A stretch of 64,000 nucleotides of DNA from Lachnospiraceae bacterium KGMB03038 (GTDB lineage Bacteria; Bacillota; Clostridia; Lachnospirales; Lachnospiraceae): NCBI GenBank assembly GCA_007361935.1, contig CP041667.1:2880501-2944500 (forward strand), in the 5' to 3' direction. The position numbers were made by a program, and so were the translations under genes. The notes under the pieces were generated by a model that was given only the letters and a program-made list of their open reading frames with translations, did not search any database and was not told the origin of the DNA. This document shows, piece after piece, positions 43,091 to 52,476 of the stretch (positions are counted from its first letter, which is position 1; every line of letters begins with the position of its first letter).

Positions 43091-46000
43091 GCAATACTTC
43101 CTCCGTCTTCATATAAATATTCATTGAGCTCACCAATGATGTCGCGGAGTTTCCCTCCAAAGCGACGATCAATAATTGTAAAGCCTCCGGCATTTCTAAA
43201 TGCCCCGACTTCAAAAATTTTTTCATCTAAGACACTTTCGTCTAACAAAACCTTTTCGATTCTTTTTAGCCATTCAAGTTGATTCTTATTAAACTCATGA
43301 TTTAGCTTAAGTTTTGCAAAAGCATTTTTTACCCTTGTTTCATGACTTACTAATACAGATCCAATTGCCTGCTGGCGGATAAACGCAATAATATCTGCCG
43401 CGATATCTTGATTTGTCATAGCATTCCACGCAGAATTTAATTGCTTAACTGTAAAATTATGTCTTTCAAGTTCTAATCGAAGACTTTTTAAATCGGCACG
43501 AGTTAATTCAGCCGGTTTGGTACATACCGTTTTCAAAGCGGCAATTTCATTAAAATTACTCCGAATAAACTGTTTGAAAGCCTCTATATAATCCTCCGGC
43601 TTCTGCCCTTCTCCATATCCTCGTCTATGGCTGACAACTTCATCTGGATGTTGGTCTACAATCCTTCCCGGCCTTCGATTCCCATTATCTCTATCCAGTA
43701 TTTCAAATGCATCTTTTCGCCATAAAATACTTTCCTTGGCATCCTGAGCAGTATTTTCACGTAGTTCATTTCCAAATTCTTCCGGCGTTTTCCCTCCGGT
43801 CAAATGTTGAAACTGCTCCAAACCCTTTACGCTTATATTTCTTTGTTTTCTCCGGAGTTTCGCCACTATCATTTCAATTTGATAAGAAATTTCATCCGGT
43901 GATTCTAAAATCTCCACACCATGTATCAAATCCGCAAATGTCGTATTCGGATTCACCACAACCGGTTTCATTTTACTAACATCCTGCAGTGTTTCGTACA
44001 CTCCTACAGGATCGTATATTTCAAAATGTGTCTTGTCAATTTTCGGGCATAATCTAGTCGCACGCCCCAGCATTTGCTCAAATAAAATTCTCGACTTAAT
44101 ACGGCGCATAAATACCAGATTAGTAATTTCAGGTACGTCAATCCCCGTCGTAAGCAAATCAACCGTAACTACGATTTTGGGATTCTGCTCGTTCTTAAAT
44201 TTTCTAATAGCCTCTCTGATTTTCTTCTTATTTCCTCCGGCAATACTTCCTGTAATCTTTTTTACAACTTCTTTAGATACATTGCCTTCGATATAAATAT
44301 CCTGCAATATTTTTACAATCATATCAGCATGATCATCATCTACTGCATATATTAACGTTTTGCCCTCTCCATCCGGATCCAAATCCCAGGCAATTTCATT
44401 GAATACAGCGCGATTAAAGTTTTCTGTAATGACTTTCCGATTAAACGAATCAATCTCAAACTTCATATCATCTTCTAATTCATCACTGTTCAGAATTTCT
44501 CCTGATATCGGATCATAAATTGCCAAGCTTTCCCCTTTTTTATATTGAATGCCCTCGTTGCGGAGCTTTGTCCGAATATCATGCGGCGCATCATGATCGA
44601 CCAAATATCCGTCAATCACAGCCTCGCGATACGAATAATCAAACACCGGTTTCCCAAATATTTCCGTTGTATGCAACGCTGGCGTTGCTGTAAGTGCAAT
44701 CTTAACCGCATCGAAGTATTCAATAACTGTTCTATATTTACTGACATAATCATCCTGATCCCGATAAAGCAACTCTGCCTCACTCATTTCTTTGTCGAGA
44801 ATATATCCGCGATGCGCTTCATCTACTATTATCAAATCATAATCTGTAACAGACAGTACCTGTTCACTTTCATTATAAAGAAGGCGTTTTACAAGGCTTT
44901 GAACAGTTGCAACATGTATCTTCGTTTCCCGGTCAATTTCTTTTTCGTCCAACCCTTTGATATTATAAATAGAATCCAAGGTCATTAGTTCTTCTATTTT
45001 TACTTCCTTAAATACATCTGTTGCCTGATCACCAAGTGCTGTTCTGTCCACCAAAAAAAGGACATGCTTAAAACGCTCACTTTTAATAAACCGATAAATC
45101 ATACCAAGAATTGTTCTGGTCTTTCCCGTTCCTGTTGCCATAGAAAGCAAAACTGTCTGCTTTCCATTGATAACTTCCTGCTCTGCCGCTTCAATCGCTC
45201 TAATCTGATATTCTCGCAGATTCAATCCATCCGGATCACGGAGCAGATCATATGGGGTATTATTCAAAACGGTATTTGCTGTTGGAATGTCTTTTTCTAA
45301 TAATTCTAATATCCCCTGTGGGCTTATCCAGCCATGTAGTGCCTTATCTGGCATATTGGGCTGTCTTACATCCCGAAACCATATTCCTGATTTTGTTTCA
45401 AGCTGTTTCAGATATTTTCTTCCATTCGTTGCAAATAAAAATGGAACTCTATATTTCCCCCAATTAGAAATTGCATACTGGTAGTGCTCTAATCGAATCA
45501 TTTGCGCATAATCTGCACATTGATCTGACAACACCGACGGAACATCTACCGCTGCTTTCTTCACTTCTATTACACCAACCATTTTTTCGCCAGCAAAAAG
45601 CATATAATCTACATAGCCTGTGTTTCCGACCGAAGAACCCGTAGGCCATTCCGCAATTGCTATATTTCTGCCCTTCTGAGGACGAGTGCCTTTCGAATAG
45701 CGTAAATGGTTTGTATCTGCTTCCCATCCAACACGCTGTAATTGTTCGTCAATAAGCATCCGCGTCTGTGCTTCTGAAAGTTCCATCCCTTCAGACGCTA
45801 CTTCTGATTTTTCGACACGCTGTTTCACAGAAGTTCCAGAAACATTTGTCCGTGCCGCTGTCACCTGTTTTGTCAATTCAGCAATTTTTTTCTCTTGTTC
45901 TTCAATCAGTGCCGCATAATCGATTTCATCTTCCTTAACAGGCATAACAAATCCTTGCGGTTCATAATTCCAATCTCCGTAAACCTCCATGAACCATACG

Positions 46001-46347
46001 GCAAGGTTATATGCTAATGACAACAAGGTTTTTGCTGTATCTTCGGAATCAGTATAATTATGTACTGCATCATTACGTTTTTTACGAAGTGCATATAAAA
46101 CATCATCTATCTTTTTCGGTATCAATTTTTCTCGCTTTAATAAACGAATACGATTTGCGTGAGTATTATCATAATTCGGTTCAGCAATATGTTCAAATGC
46201 AAATATTTCAAGAATCAGGCGTTCACTAAACATTCCCAGCTTATAAATACACGCATTCGGATCTGAATACAAATAATGCTCGGCAGTTGCTCCCACTTGA
46301 GCAAGGGCTGGCCAATACTTATTTAAAAAATCAAAATTTGATTTCAT
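43087..46347 (-). CDS. hsdR: Type I restriction endonuclease subunit
   Basis: 1086 residues from the ATG at 46347 (AAAGGAG upstream). N-terminal DUF4145-like region (FLNKYWPALAQVGATAEHYL), HsdR nuclease domain with GVIEVKKAAVDVPSV (E-x-K), SF2 motor with Walker A ATGTGKTRTI, DEAH in IIVDEAHRGYI and the MLGRATRLCP motif. Translocates DNA and cuts at a distance from the recognition site. First gene of the hsdRMS operon; the order R-M-S with small overlaps implies one transcript. AT-rich, probably acquired. Confidence 0.95.
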   Translation of the reverse strand: MKSNFDFLNKYWPALAQVGATAEHYLYSDPNACIYKLGMFSERLILEIFAFEHIAEPNYDNTHANRIRLLKREKLIPKKIDDVLYALRKKRNDAVHNYTDSEDTAKTLLSLAYNLAVWFMEVYGDWNYEPQGFVMPVKEDEIDYAALIEEQEKKIAELTKQVTAARTNVSGTSVKQRVEKSEVASEGMELSEAQTRMLIDEQLQRVGWEADTNHLRYSKGTRPQKGRNIAIAEWPTGSSVGNTGYVDYMLFAGEKMVGVIEVKKAAVDVPSVLSDQCADYAQMIRLEHYQYAISNWGKYRVPFLFATNGRKYLKQLETKSGIWFRDVRQPNMPDKALHGWISPQGILELLEKDIPTANTVLNNTPYDLLRDPDGLNLREYQIRAIEAAEQEVINGKQTVLLSMATGTGKTRTILGMIYRFIKSERFKHVLFLVDRTALGDQATDVFKEVKIEELMTLDSIYNIKGLDEKEIDRETKIHVATVQSLVKRLLYNESEQVLSVTDYDLIIVDEAHRGYILDKEMSEAELLYRDQDDYVSKYRTVIEYFDAVKIALTATPALHTTEIFGKPVFDYSYREAVIDGYLVDHDAPHDIRTKLRNEGIQYKKGESLAIYDPISGEILNSDELEDDMKFEIDSFNRKVITENFNRAVFNEIAWDLDPDGEGKTLIYAVDDDHADMIVKILQDIYIEGNVSKEVVKKITGSIAGGNKKKIREAIRKFKNEQNPKIVVTVDLLTTGIDVPEITNLVFMRRIKSRILFEQMLGRATRLCPKIDKTHFEIYDPVGVYETLQDVSKMKPVVVNPNTTFADLIHGVEILESPDEISYQIEMIVAKLRRKQRNISVKGLEQFQHLTGGKTPEEFGNELRENTAQDAKESILWRKDAFEILDRDNGNRRPGRIVDQHPDEVVSHRRGYGEGQKPEDYIEAFKQFIRSNFNEIAALKTVCTKPAELTRADLKSLRLELERHNFTVKQLNSAWNAMTNQDIAADIIAFIRQQAIGSVLVSHETRVKNAFAKLKLNHEFNKNQLEWLKRIEKVLLDESVLDEKIFEVGAFRNAGGFTIIDRRFGGKLRDIIGELNEYLYEDGGSIA

Positions 46348-46602
46348 ACGCCTTCTCCTTTGCATGATATTCTGATAATTCTGTATTATCAGAAGTTATT
46401 ATATATAATATATCAAATCCTCCCATCTCTTTCAATTATTATGCCTTTAAAATACCATCCTGGAACAAATAGAAAACCAATTTTACCTACTCTTAGTCAT
46501 ACCTGTTATGACTGTCTCAAAAACAATTCTTGACTTCTCGCTCTTATTATGCAACAATCGTTATGCAACACTTGTAATTTATTATCAGCAAAGGATTCTA
46601 TC

Positions 46603-47157
46603 ATGCCTCCAAAACAAAAAACAACAAAAGATATGATTTTAAACACCGTCTTAGAGATCACAAGAGAAACCGGATTTGAGGCGGTAAACGCAAGAAGTAT
46701 CGCCAGCCGGTTAAAATGTTCGACCCGCCCTATTTTTACTTGCTATGAAAATATGGAAGACTTAAAAAAATCCTTCCTTTACTTTGCGTTTCAGTTCTAT
46801 GAAGGGTATGCGGCCGATTATCACGCCTCCAGAACAGACGTCCCTTATTTAGCCCTTCCTCTTTCCTATGTAGACTTTGCCAGGGAGGAAACCCATCTAT
46901 TCAAACTTCTGTTTATGACTGACATGGATCTCTATATGGAAGAAACAAAAGATTTCTATAAAGAAATCGGGAACGAAGAAAAGGCCAAAACTTTTTCAGA
47001 TCAGATTGGTATGGGATTGGAGCAGGGCAGACGTATTTTCCTGGATCTGTTTCTTTACAGCCATGGCATAGCCGTTTTGACAGCCACTGGGAAACTAGCG
47101 TTAGACACAGATACTGTCCAGGTCATGCTCCAAAATTTATTAGACTCCCTTCACTAG
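46603..47157 (+). CDS. TetR family transcriptional regulator
   Basis: 184 residues from the ATG at 46603 with AAAGGA seven bases upstream; the extension to 46549 lacks a site. N-terminal helix-turn-helix DMILNTVLEITRETGFEAVN then ARSIASRLKCSTRPIFTCYE, followed by a helical ligand domain. Seventeen bp upstream of the methyltransferase gene and cotranscribed with it. Controlled ligand unknown. Confidence 0.85.
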   Translation: MPPKQKTTKDMILNTVLEITRETGFEAVNARSIASRLKCSTRPIFTCYENMEDLKKSFLYFAFQFYEGYAADYHASRTDVPYLALPLSYVDFAREETHLFKLLFMTDMDLYMEETKDFYKEIGNEEKAKTFSDQIGMGLEQGRRIFLDLFLYSHGIAVLTATGKLALDTDTVQVMLQNLLDSLH

Positions 47158-47173
47158 GAAAGGTATATGCAAA

Positions 47174-47971
47174 ATGGAAACGAATTCTTATCTGATTGAT
47201 TTTTATAATACTTATGACGAGGACAGCCGGCTTACTTCCAGACACGGAAGCGTTGAATTTCTCACCACCATGCGCTATATACAGAAATACCTGGAAACAG
47301 ACAGCCGTATACTTGAAATCGGCGCCGGTACAGGAAGGTATTCTCACGCCCTGGCGCGCCAGGGATATCTTGTTGATGCCGTGGAATTGATCCAACATAA
47401 CATAGATATTTTTCAAAAAAATAGTTCCCCGGAAGAAAAAATCTCCATTATCCAGGGAAACGCTTTGGATCTATCTGCTTTTTCTGATGACCAATATGAT
47501 ATTACATTATTATTAGGCCCTCTTTATCATCTTTATAGCAAGGGGGATAAGCGGCAGGCGATCCGGGAAGCGATTCGGGTCACCAAACCAGGCGGCGTTG
47601 TTTTCGCTGCATACGTTATCTCCGATGGGTGTCTGCTGGATGAAGGTTTCCACCGCGGAAATATCAATGTCGCTGAATATATAGGACAGGGGCTTCTCGA
47701 TTCCGCAACATTCGCCGCCACATCCAAGCCAAAGGATTTATTTGAGCTTGTCCGCAAAGAAGATATTGATGATCTTATGTCTGTCTTCCCTGTAACCAGA
47801 CTCCACTATATCGCGGCCGATGGCTGTTCCCTTTTTATGCGTGAGGCGATCGACCAAATGGATCCTGAGACTTTTCAGCTCTATTTAAACTACCATTTCG
47901 CCACCTGTGAACGGGAAGATCTCTCCGGCGTTACAAGCCACGCGCTGGACATTTTTAAGAAGGGATGGTGA
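47174..47971 (+). CDS. Class I SAM-dependent methyltransferase
   Basis: 265 residues. SAM-binding motif ILEIGAGTGRYSHALARQGY at about 40-60, then acidic VDAVEL, motif NALDLSAF and LLGPLYHLYSKGDK, which resembles small-molecule methyltransferases of Firmicutes. Substrate unknown; small metabolite or antibiotic-like compound. Shares a transcript with the TetR regulator, and ends in a strong terminator whose stem contains the stop codon. Confidence 0.85.
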   Translation: METNSYLIDFYNTYDEDSRLTSRHGSVEFLTTMRYIQKYLETDSRILEIGAGTGRYSHALARQGYLVDAVELIQHNIDIFQKNSSPEEKISIIQGNALDLSAFSDDQYDITLLLGPLYHLYSKGDKRQAIREAIRVTKPGGVVFAAYVISDGCLLDEGFHRGNINVAEYIGQGLLDSATFAATSKPKDLFELVRKEDIDDLMSVFPVTRLHYIAADGCSLFMREAIDQMDPETFQLYLNYHFATCEREDLSGVTSHALDIFKKGW

Positions 47972-47996
47972 TTCCCAGCCATCCCTTCTTTTTTCT
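47957..47996 (+). terminator. Terminator after the methyltransferase gene
   Basis: AAGAAGGGATGG and CCATCCCTTCTT form a perfect 12-bp stem with a 10-base loop and T6 after it. It also lies at the end of the convergent VirD4-like gene and may serve both. Confidence 0.85.
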
Positions 47997-49212
47997 ATAT
48001 GGAACAATCATATTTCTCCACTTTGCAGGGCTTCTGCCCTCTGGTAAAGAGATATGCGTCTGTTACAGGCATTTCCAGGATTGTATTCGCCGTTTTGTTT
48101 GCCTTCACAGCAATATATTTTGCCGTCTCCACATCCTGCCCGCCCAGATACAGGCAGTTATCGCAGTTATTGATGATGGTCTGCCCTTTCTCCAGACCGT
48201 ACATGCCGTAAAGCTGGGTAATGCTCTGTAAGATGATGCTGACATAGATCTCTCTTGACCGGATGACGGATATGATCTTGTCAAAATCTGGTATGGTCGT
48301 GTTGGAAGCAAAGTCGTCCAGGATGATCCGCACCGGCACCTTCAGGCGGTGATCCGCATAATCTTTGTCCGCGCTTCTGCAAAGTATGTGAAACGCCTGC
48401 GTATAGATCATGTTCAGGAATTTATCCTGGGAACGGTCCATATCACTGATGTTCAGGAACAAGGCGATCTTTTTTCTTCCCATCTTCGCGAAGTCCACCT
48501 GGTGAGGATTGAGGGCAAACGCCTTCGCCCCTTCAGTCGTAAAGATATTCAGCTTTTCTCCCAGCATAAGTTCAATACAGCCTTGTGTTGTCTGGGCTCT
48601 GCTGCCATTTTTAAATAAATTCCACTTTCTGACGGCAACACTGTCCGGGTATACTTCTTCCCACTCCGCAAGCATACGGGCAAATACTTGATTGCTCAGA
48701 AATCCCGCCAGCCTCGCCACGCTTCCCATATGGTGTTCTTCCCTGGGAAGGGCTTCCAAAACGTAGGCGATCAGCGCTTCCATCTCCAGCCAGGCCGCAT
48801 AATCCCAATAGGGATCTTTATAACACTCCGCCGGAGCGGCGGCCTGTGCCACCGTCATAATGTCCTGCTCATTATAACGGTCTGTGTTCTCATCATACCG
48901 GATGGCCGACAGCACATTATAGCCCATAGGGGAATTCTTCATATCGGTGAAATCCATCAGCCACACCTCATAGCCGGCCTCTTCCAGGATCGGTCTGAAC
49001 TCCTGGTGGAGCGAATTCTTTGTGTCCGCCACGATGATACTGTCGCTGGCGCACCTAAGATTCGGCCTTACATAGCCTCTGGTCTTCCCGGCGCCGCTCA
49101 CGCCGATGATCAAATCATTATTGTTAATGCCCGTCACCCAGGTATTATTATTCATGGTCTTGTTTTTTGCCAGAATTCTATAGGTATCTCTCTGTTCCGG
49201 TTTCTGGGTCAT
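47995..49212 (-). CDS. VirD4/TraG-like ATPase without membrane anchor
   Basis: 405 residues from the ATG at 49212 (GGAGGTG upstream). Walker A IIGVSGAGKTRGYVRPNL, VADTKNSLHQEF, Walker B PVRIILDDFASNTTIPDF and ILQSITQLYGMYG match the VirD4/TraG coupling ATPases of type IV secretion. Normal family members have two N-terminal membrane helices and are about 600 residues; this one starts directly with the ATPase core, so it is cytosolic as annotated. It stands 13 bp after a ClpP gene. No relaxase or other conjugation genes are nearby. It may be a remnant of an integrative element or a specialised ATPase working with ClpP. Confidence 0.8.
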   Translation of the reverse strand: MTQKPEQRDTYRILAKNKTMNNNTWVTGINNNDLIIGVSGAGKTRGYVRPNLRCASDSIIVADTKNSLHQEFRPILEEAGYEVWLMDFTDMKNSPMGYNVLSAIRYDENTDRYNEQDIMTVAQAAAPAECYKDPYWDYAAWLEMEALIAYVLEALPREEHHMGSVARLAGFLSNQVFARMLAEWEEVYPDSVAVRKWNLFKNGSRAQTTQGCIELMLGEKLNIFTTEGAKAFALNPHQVDFAKMGRKKIALFLNISDMDRSQDKFLNMIYTQAFHILCRSADKDYADHRLKVPVRIILDDFASNTTIPDFDKIISVIRSREIYVSIILQSITQLYGMYGLEKGQTIINNCDNCLYLGGQDVETAKYIAVKANKTANTILEMPVTDAYLFTRGQKPCKVEKYDCSI

Positions 49213-49225
49213 GATTTTACACCTC

Positions 49226-49807
49226 CTATAATCGTGTGATGATCTTATCCGCAAGCCCAAACGCGATTGCGTCTTCCGCGTAGAAATAAGTGTCCTTCGC
49301 TGTCCGCTCCAGCACTTCTTCCACCGTGCGGTGGGTATGTTCGGATAAAATCCCGGCAATGATCTGTCTTGTATTCATCAGGTCTTTCACCTGGGCATCC
49401 AAGTAGGTGGCGCTTCCCCGGATCCCGCCCCCCGCGATCAGGGGATCATGGATCATCACACGGGAGTGGGCAAGCATTTCTCTCTGATCTCCCGCCGCGA
49501 ACAGGACCGCCCCCATACTCGCCGCAAGTCCTACGCACACCGTACGGATCGGACATCGGACCGCCTTCATCACATCATAGAGTGCCAAGCCGCTGGAGAC
49601 TTCCCCTCCGGGGCTGTTGATGTAGATCGTGATCTCTTCATCCGGGTCTATCCGTTCCAGATAGCGGAGCTGGAGGATAAGGGAGTTTACAGAATCCTCA
49701 TTAATGGCTCCCACACACTCTACCTCCCTGTGCAGCAGCATCTCATCCTGGATGGCATGGGCAATGTATCCATTGCTGGTTTCTTTAATGATCATCGGTG
49801 TCGTCAT
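49226..49807 (-). CDS. ClpP-family serine protease
   Basis: 193 residues. YINSPGGEVSSGLALYDVM (oxyanion region), catalytic Ser in GLAASMGAVLFAAG, catalytic His in RVMIHDPLIAG and the late Asp segment conform to ClpP. It lacks an obvious propeptide and resembles the second, accessory ClpP copies often found in mobile elements rather than the main housekeeping ClpP. Directly upstream of a VirD4-like ATPase in a four-gene leftward set. The ATPase partner that feeds it is not evident. Confidence 0.85.
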   Translation of the reverse strand: MTTPMIIKETSNGYIAHAIQDEMLLHREVECVGAINEDSVNSLILQLRYLERIDPDEEITIYINSPGGEVSSGLALYDVMKAVRCPIRTVCVGLAASMGAVLFAAGDQREMLAHSRVMIHDPLIAGGGIRGSATYLDAQVKDLMNTRQIIAGILSEHTHRTVEEVLERTAKDTYFYAEDAIAFGLADKIITRL

Positions 49808-49838
49808 GTTTTAACACTCCTCTCTTTACAGATTTCTT

Positions 49839-50255
49839 TTAATCAAAGGGCAATTCGTCTTCGAAGGGAAGGCTGCTTCCGTCTCTCCTCATCCTCCATC
49901 TTTCCTGCTTCTTCTGATATATCCGGGCAAATGGCAGGATCAGGCAGTTATACACCTGATAGCACCAATCTTCCTCGTCTTCCATACTCAAAATATGATC
50001 GAAGAAACTGCATACAGGTACGTTATTTTTATAATATGACAAAGATTCCAGACTCTTCAGTTCTTCTGCCAGAGCCGGTTCTTCCAGGATTTTCTGTATA
50101 GCGGCCGCATACTCCTGAAGCCCTATGACCTGCGGACCGTTTCGCAGACAATATTGACGCCATGTCTCTTTGCCGTCAGGCTGTCTCGAAATTTGGGACT
50201 GCATCCGCCGGATTCTTTCCTCCAGGGGGATTTTCTTAATCTCTTTTCTCTCCAT
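49839..50255 (-). CDS. Uncharacterised small protein of the ClpP/VirD4-like unit
   Basis: 138 residues, soluble and mostly helical, with a charged start (MERKEIKKIPLEERIRRMQS) and an acidic end (SSLPFEDELPFD). I do not recognise it. It begins one base after the previous gene ends, so translation is coupled. The position suggests a partner or substrate of the ClpP or ATPase. A weak ribosome site lies within the end of the gene at 50257. Confidence 0.65.
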   Translation of the reverse strand: MERKEIKKIPLEERIRRMQSQISRQPDGKETWRQYCLRNGPQVIGLQEYAAAIQKILEEPALAEELKSLESLSYYKNNVPVCSFFDHILSMEDEEDWCYQVYNCLILPFARIYQKKQERWRMRRDGSSLPFEDELPFD

Positions 50256-50256
50256 C

Positions 50257-50598
50257 TTAAAATTCCTCCTCCCATCTTACAGGAACTAAGTAAGCCAACG
50301 CTTCCTTCAGCTTTTCATCTGGAAGCTCTCCCTTTGCCGCTCCTGGCCATTTTTCATTGATCATCTGGCACACTTCCCCAAAAGTAGTGTAGCGCGCCTG
50401 GAAATCATCCATCCCCAGATTCTTGATCAGCCTTTCTTCCTTCCTAGAATCTAGGTCCGGCAGGCAGATTCTTATATAGTCCTCCAGATACATGTCACAC
50501 AAGGTTTCCAGGATATGGGCCGTCCAGTTAACGTCGCCGATCTGGCCGCGCTTCGCGGCGGCAATTCTTTTCTCTAATCCGTTTTTTACCAATGTCAT
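50257..50598 (-). CDS. Uncharacterised small protein, first gene of the ClpP/VirD4-like unit
   Basis: 113 residues from the ATG at 50598 with AGGAGG five bases upstream; the longer frame to 50676 runs through the leader and has no site. Helical, acidic and soluble: GQIGDVNWTAHILETLCDMY and LEDYIRICLPDLDSRKEERL. No recognised domain. Long leader with hairpins lies upstream. Overlaps nothing and is followed by a gene starting within 2 bp. Confidence 0.6.
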   Translation of the reverse strand: MTLVKNGLEKRIAAAKRGQIGDVNWTAHILETLCDMYLEDYIRICLPDLDSRKEERLIKNLGMDDFQARYTTFGEVCQMINEKWPGAAKGELPDEKLKEALAYLVPVRWEEEF

Positions 50599-50830
50599 AA
50601 GTACCTCCTCTCTGCTTAGACAACACAAGCTGGAAATAAGTTTTACTGCAAAAAGAAAAAACCATTCATATATCAATTTGCAAGGCTTGATTTAGGACAG
50701 ACTCCTAGCAGGAATCATCCTGCCTCATCCTTTTGGATTCCTCATGGGGGAATCCTTCATTTCATCATCCTTACAAACTCATATATAAATGGTTTTATAT
50801 TATTATATTTTCCCTATTTAATTGTCAGGG
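50599..50830 (-). promoter_or_regulatory. Long leader with two hairpins and possible promoter for the ClpP/VirD4-like unit
   Basis: GGATTCC/GGAATCC (50735-50755) and GCAGGA/TCCTGC (50708-50723) are perfect hairpins 11 bp apart in a 200-base leader. A TATAAT at 50802-50807 on the minus strand has a CTGACA 15 bases further up, which is a short spacing, so the promoter is only possible. No small coding frame stands out. The rest of the 50599-50999 interval holds the terminator at 50908. Confidence 0.4.
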
Positions 50831-50907
50831 TCGAAACCCTGTTCTTATAGTAACAGACAGTTTTCCCATTGTCAACCTGCGATTATGATTTTTCCAGCCT
50901 CAGTAAA

Positions 50908-50940
50908 AAACCAGCCGCGCGTAAATCGCGCGGCTGGTTT
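50908..50940 (-). terminator. Strong terminator downstream of the CmpB-like gene
   Basis: A 14-bp GC-rich perfect stem (AAACCAGCCGCGCG / CGCGCGGCTGGTTT) with a 5-base loop; on the minus strand it ends in T6. Confidence 0.85.
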
Positions 50941-50999
50941 GTATCATGTCTTCCGAAAAATTCTGGAACTGCTCCTATCGCCTCTCTGCCGGTCCTCCG

Positions 51000-51551
51000 C
51001 TATTTTATTACATAGGCGATCACATCTGCCAGGAACAGCACTGCCAGAATTCCGGTCACAATGTTAAAGGTCTTTTTGGACATCTTTTCTGTCAGCTTCA
51101 CGAACAACGGCTGAAGCACATATAGAAAGACCATCCCGCCAATCCCAAACCGGATACTTGGGTTCAGCGCAATCCGCCCTTGGAAATTAAAGGCAAATCT
51201 CCGGTAATCCCACATCCATTCTCCAGTCGTAAATTCCATGATATAGCTTCCGATCAATTCCACAACGGTGGTGATCACTACGATCCCTATAAAAACCAGA
51301 ACCGGAGTAATATTGACCTTCCCCAGACATATCCGCTTTCTCTGCAAGTTCCCTAGGGAAAAAAGCAAGATCAGCGCTCCCACTCCATAGATGATGCAGT
51401 ATGGGCCAAATAAAGCGCCTCGATTGGAAAATCCCCATCTGTACACTGCAACTTCCAGGAAAACTTCGTAAATCCATCCAATTACGGAATAGAGTATAAA
51501 ATAGAAAAAATATGCCCGCAGTTTCTCTCTAAATGTATTCTCTCTCATCAC
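51000..51551 (-). CDS. Putative ABC transporter permease (CmpB-like) membrane protein
   Basis: 183 residues with four to five hydrophobic segments. The start YFFYFILYSVIGWIYEVFLE, then GFSNRGALFGPYCIIYGVGA and SYIMEFTTGEWMWDYRRF are characteristic of the family annotated as putative ABC transporter permease in Clostridia, with unknown role. No ATPase is beside it. Followed by a strong terminator; single gene. Confidence 0.75.
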   Translation of the reverse strand: MMRENTFREKLRAYFFYFILYSVIGWIYEVFLEVAVYRWGFSNRGALFGPYCIIYGVGALILLFSLGNLQRKRICLGKVNITPVLVFIGIVVITTVVELIGSYIMEFTTGEWMWDYRRFAFNFQGRIALNPSIRFGIGGMVFLYVLQPLFVKLTEKMSKKTFNIVTGILAVLFLADVIAYVIK

Positions 51552-51629
51552 TTCTTCCTTTTCTTTCGTTTTTTCTCGTTCTCACGCTTCCGGCATATGG
51601 GTGACAGCCGCCATGGCCGTTCCTCATGC

Positions 51630-52429
51630 TTACTCTTTCTTGGCTCTGGCTACCGTGTCTGCCACACTCTCCATAATCGCCCCGTACATTCCGGTTCGGT
51701 TCATAGCGTAGACCGCCTCAATAGTGACCCCGCCAGGGGAGGTCATCCGGTCCAGCACTTCCAGGGGATGGTCTCCCGCCTTCTCCACCTGGAGCGCCGT
51801 TCCCATCAGATTAGACAGGCACAGCTTCCTTGCTTCCTTTCTGGAAAATCCAGCTCTCACTCCGGCATCGATCATCGCGTTAAGGAATTCCAGTATGAAA
51901 GCAGGCCCCGCGCTGCTGTAAGCGGTGAACACATCAAACATCTCTTCCCTTACTTCCAGTACTTGTCCGATCGCCTCCAATACCTGCCGCAGAAGATCCA
52001 GATCTTGTTCTGTCACCGTCTGGCTTTTGCAAAACGCGCTGTATCCGTATCCTGTTTCTGTCAGCGTATTTGGCATAACGCTGACAATCTTCTTATCTTC
52101 CCCCAGCAGCGCCTGATAGTCCCGGATGCCTGATCCCGCGCAGATAGAAGCGAACACGGTACTCTCTTTCATCATCGGCTTTAACCTTTGACACACTTCG
52201 CTGACGCCCGCCTCACTGACCGCCAGGATCAGAAGGTCTCTGTCCCTTACCGCCTCTTCCAACTTACCGCTGCCGCTGACTCCATAGGTCTGCGCCAGAT
52301 ATTCCGCCCGTTCTTTCGTCCGGTTATAGACGGTGATCTCTTCCGCTTGAACGTTCCGCTTCCAAGCATCCCCTTGATCATGCCTTCCGCCATACTTCCG
52401 CCGCCAATGAATCCAATGTTTCTGCCCAT
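51630..52429 (-). pseudogene. proC: Pyrroline-5-carboxylate reductase with a single-base frameshift
   Basis: An ATG at 52429 with GGAGGAGC upstream starts MGRNIGFIGGGSMAEGMIKG, the NAD(P)H-binding Rossmann fold, in one frame; the rest, from NVQAEEITVYNRTKERAEYL onward, is in another frame. Adding one A in the GGAACG stretch around 52350 would join MLGSG to NVQAEE in the order expected of ProC. The rest is intact, including the catalytic helical domain (SSAGPAFILEFLNAMIDAGV, MTSPGGVTIEAV). The protein would make proline from pyrroline-5-carboxylate. Could be a real loss of function or a sequence error. Next gene downstream is unrelated; upstream is a prolyl-tRNA-editing-type gene. Confidence 0.8.
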
Positions 52430-52476
52430 GTCCCGCTCCTCCTCTTCCATCTTCGTTTCTATCATCAATTATGGAT

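Noticed and set aside
47995..50676. A complete conjugative element
   Set aside because: Only a VirD4-like ATPase and ClpP are present; no relaxase, VirB4, integrase or att repeats were seen.
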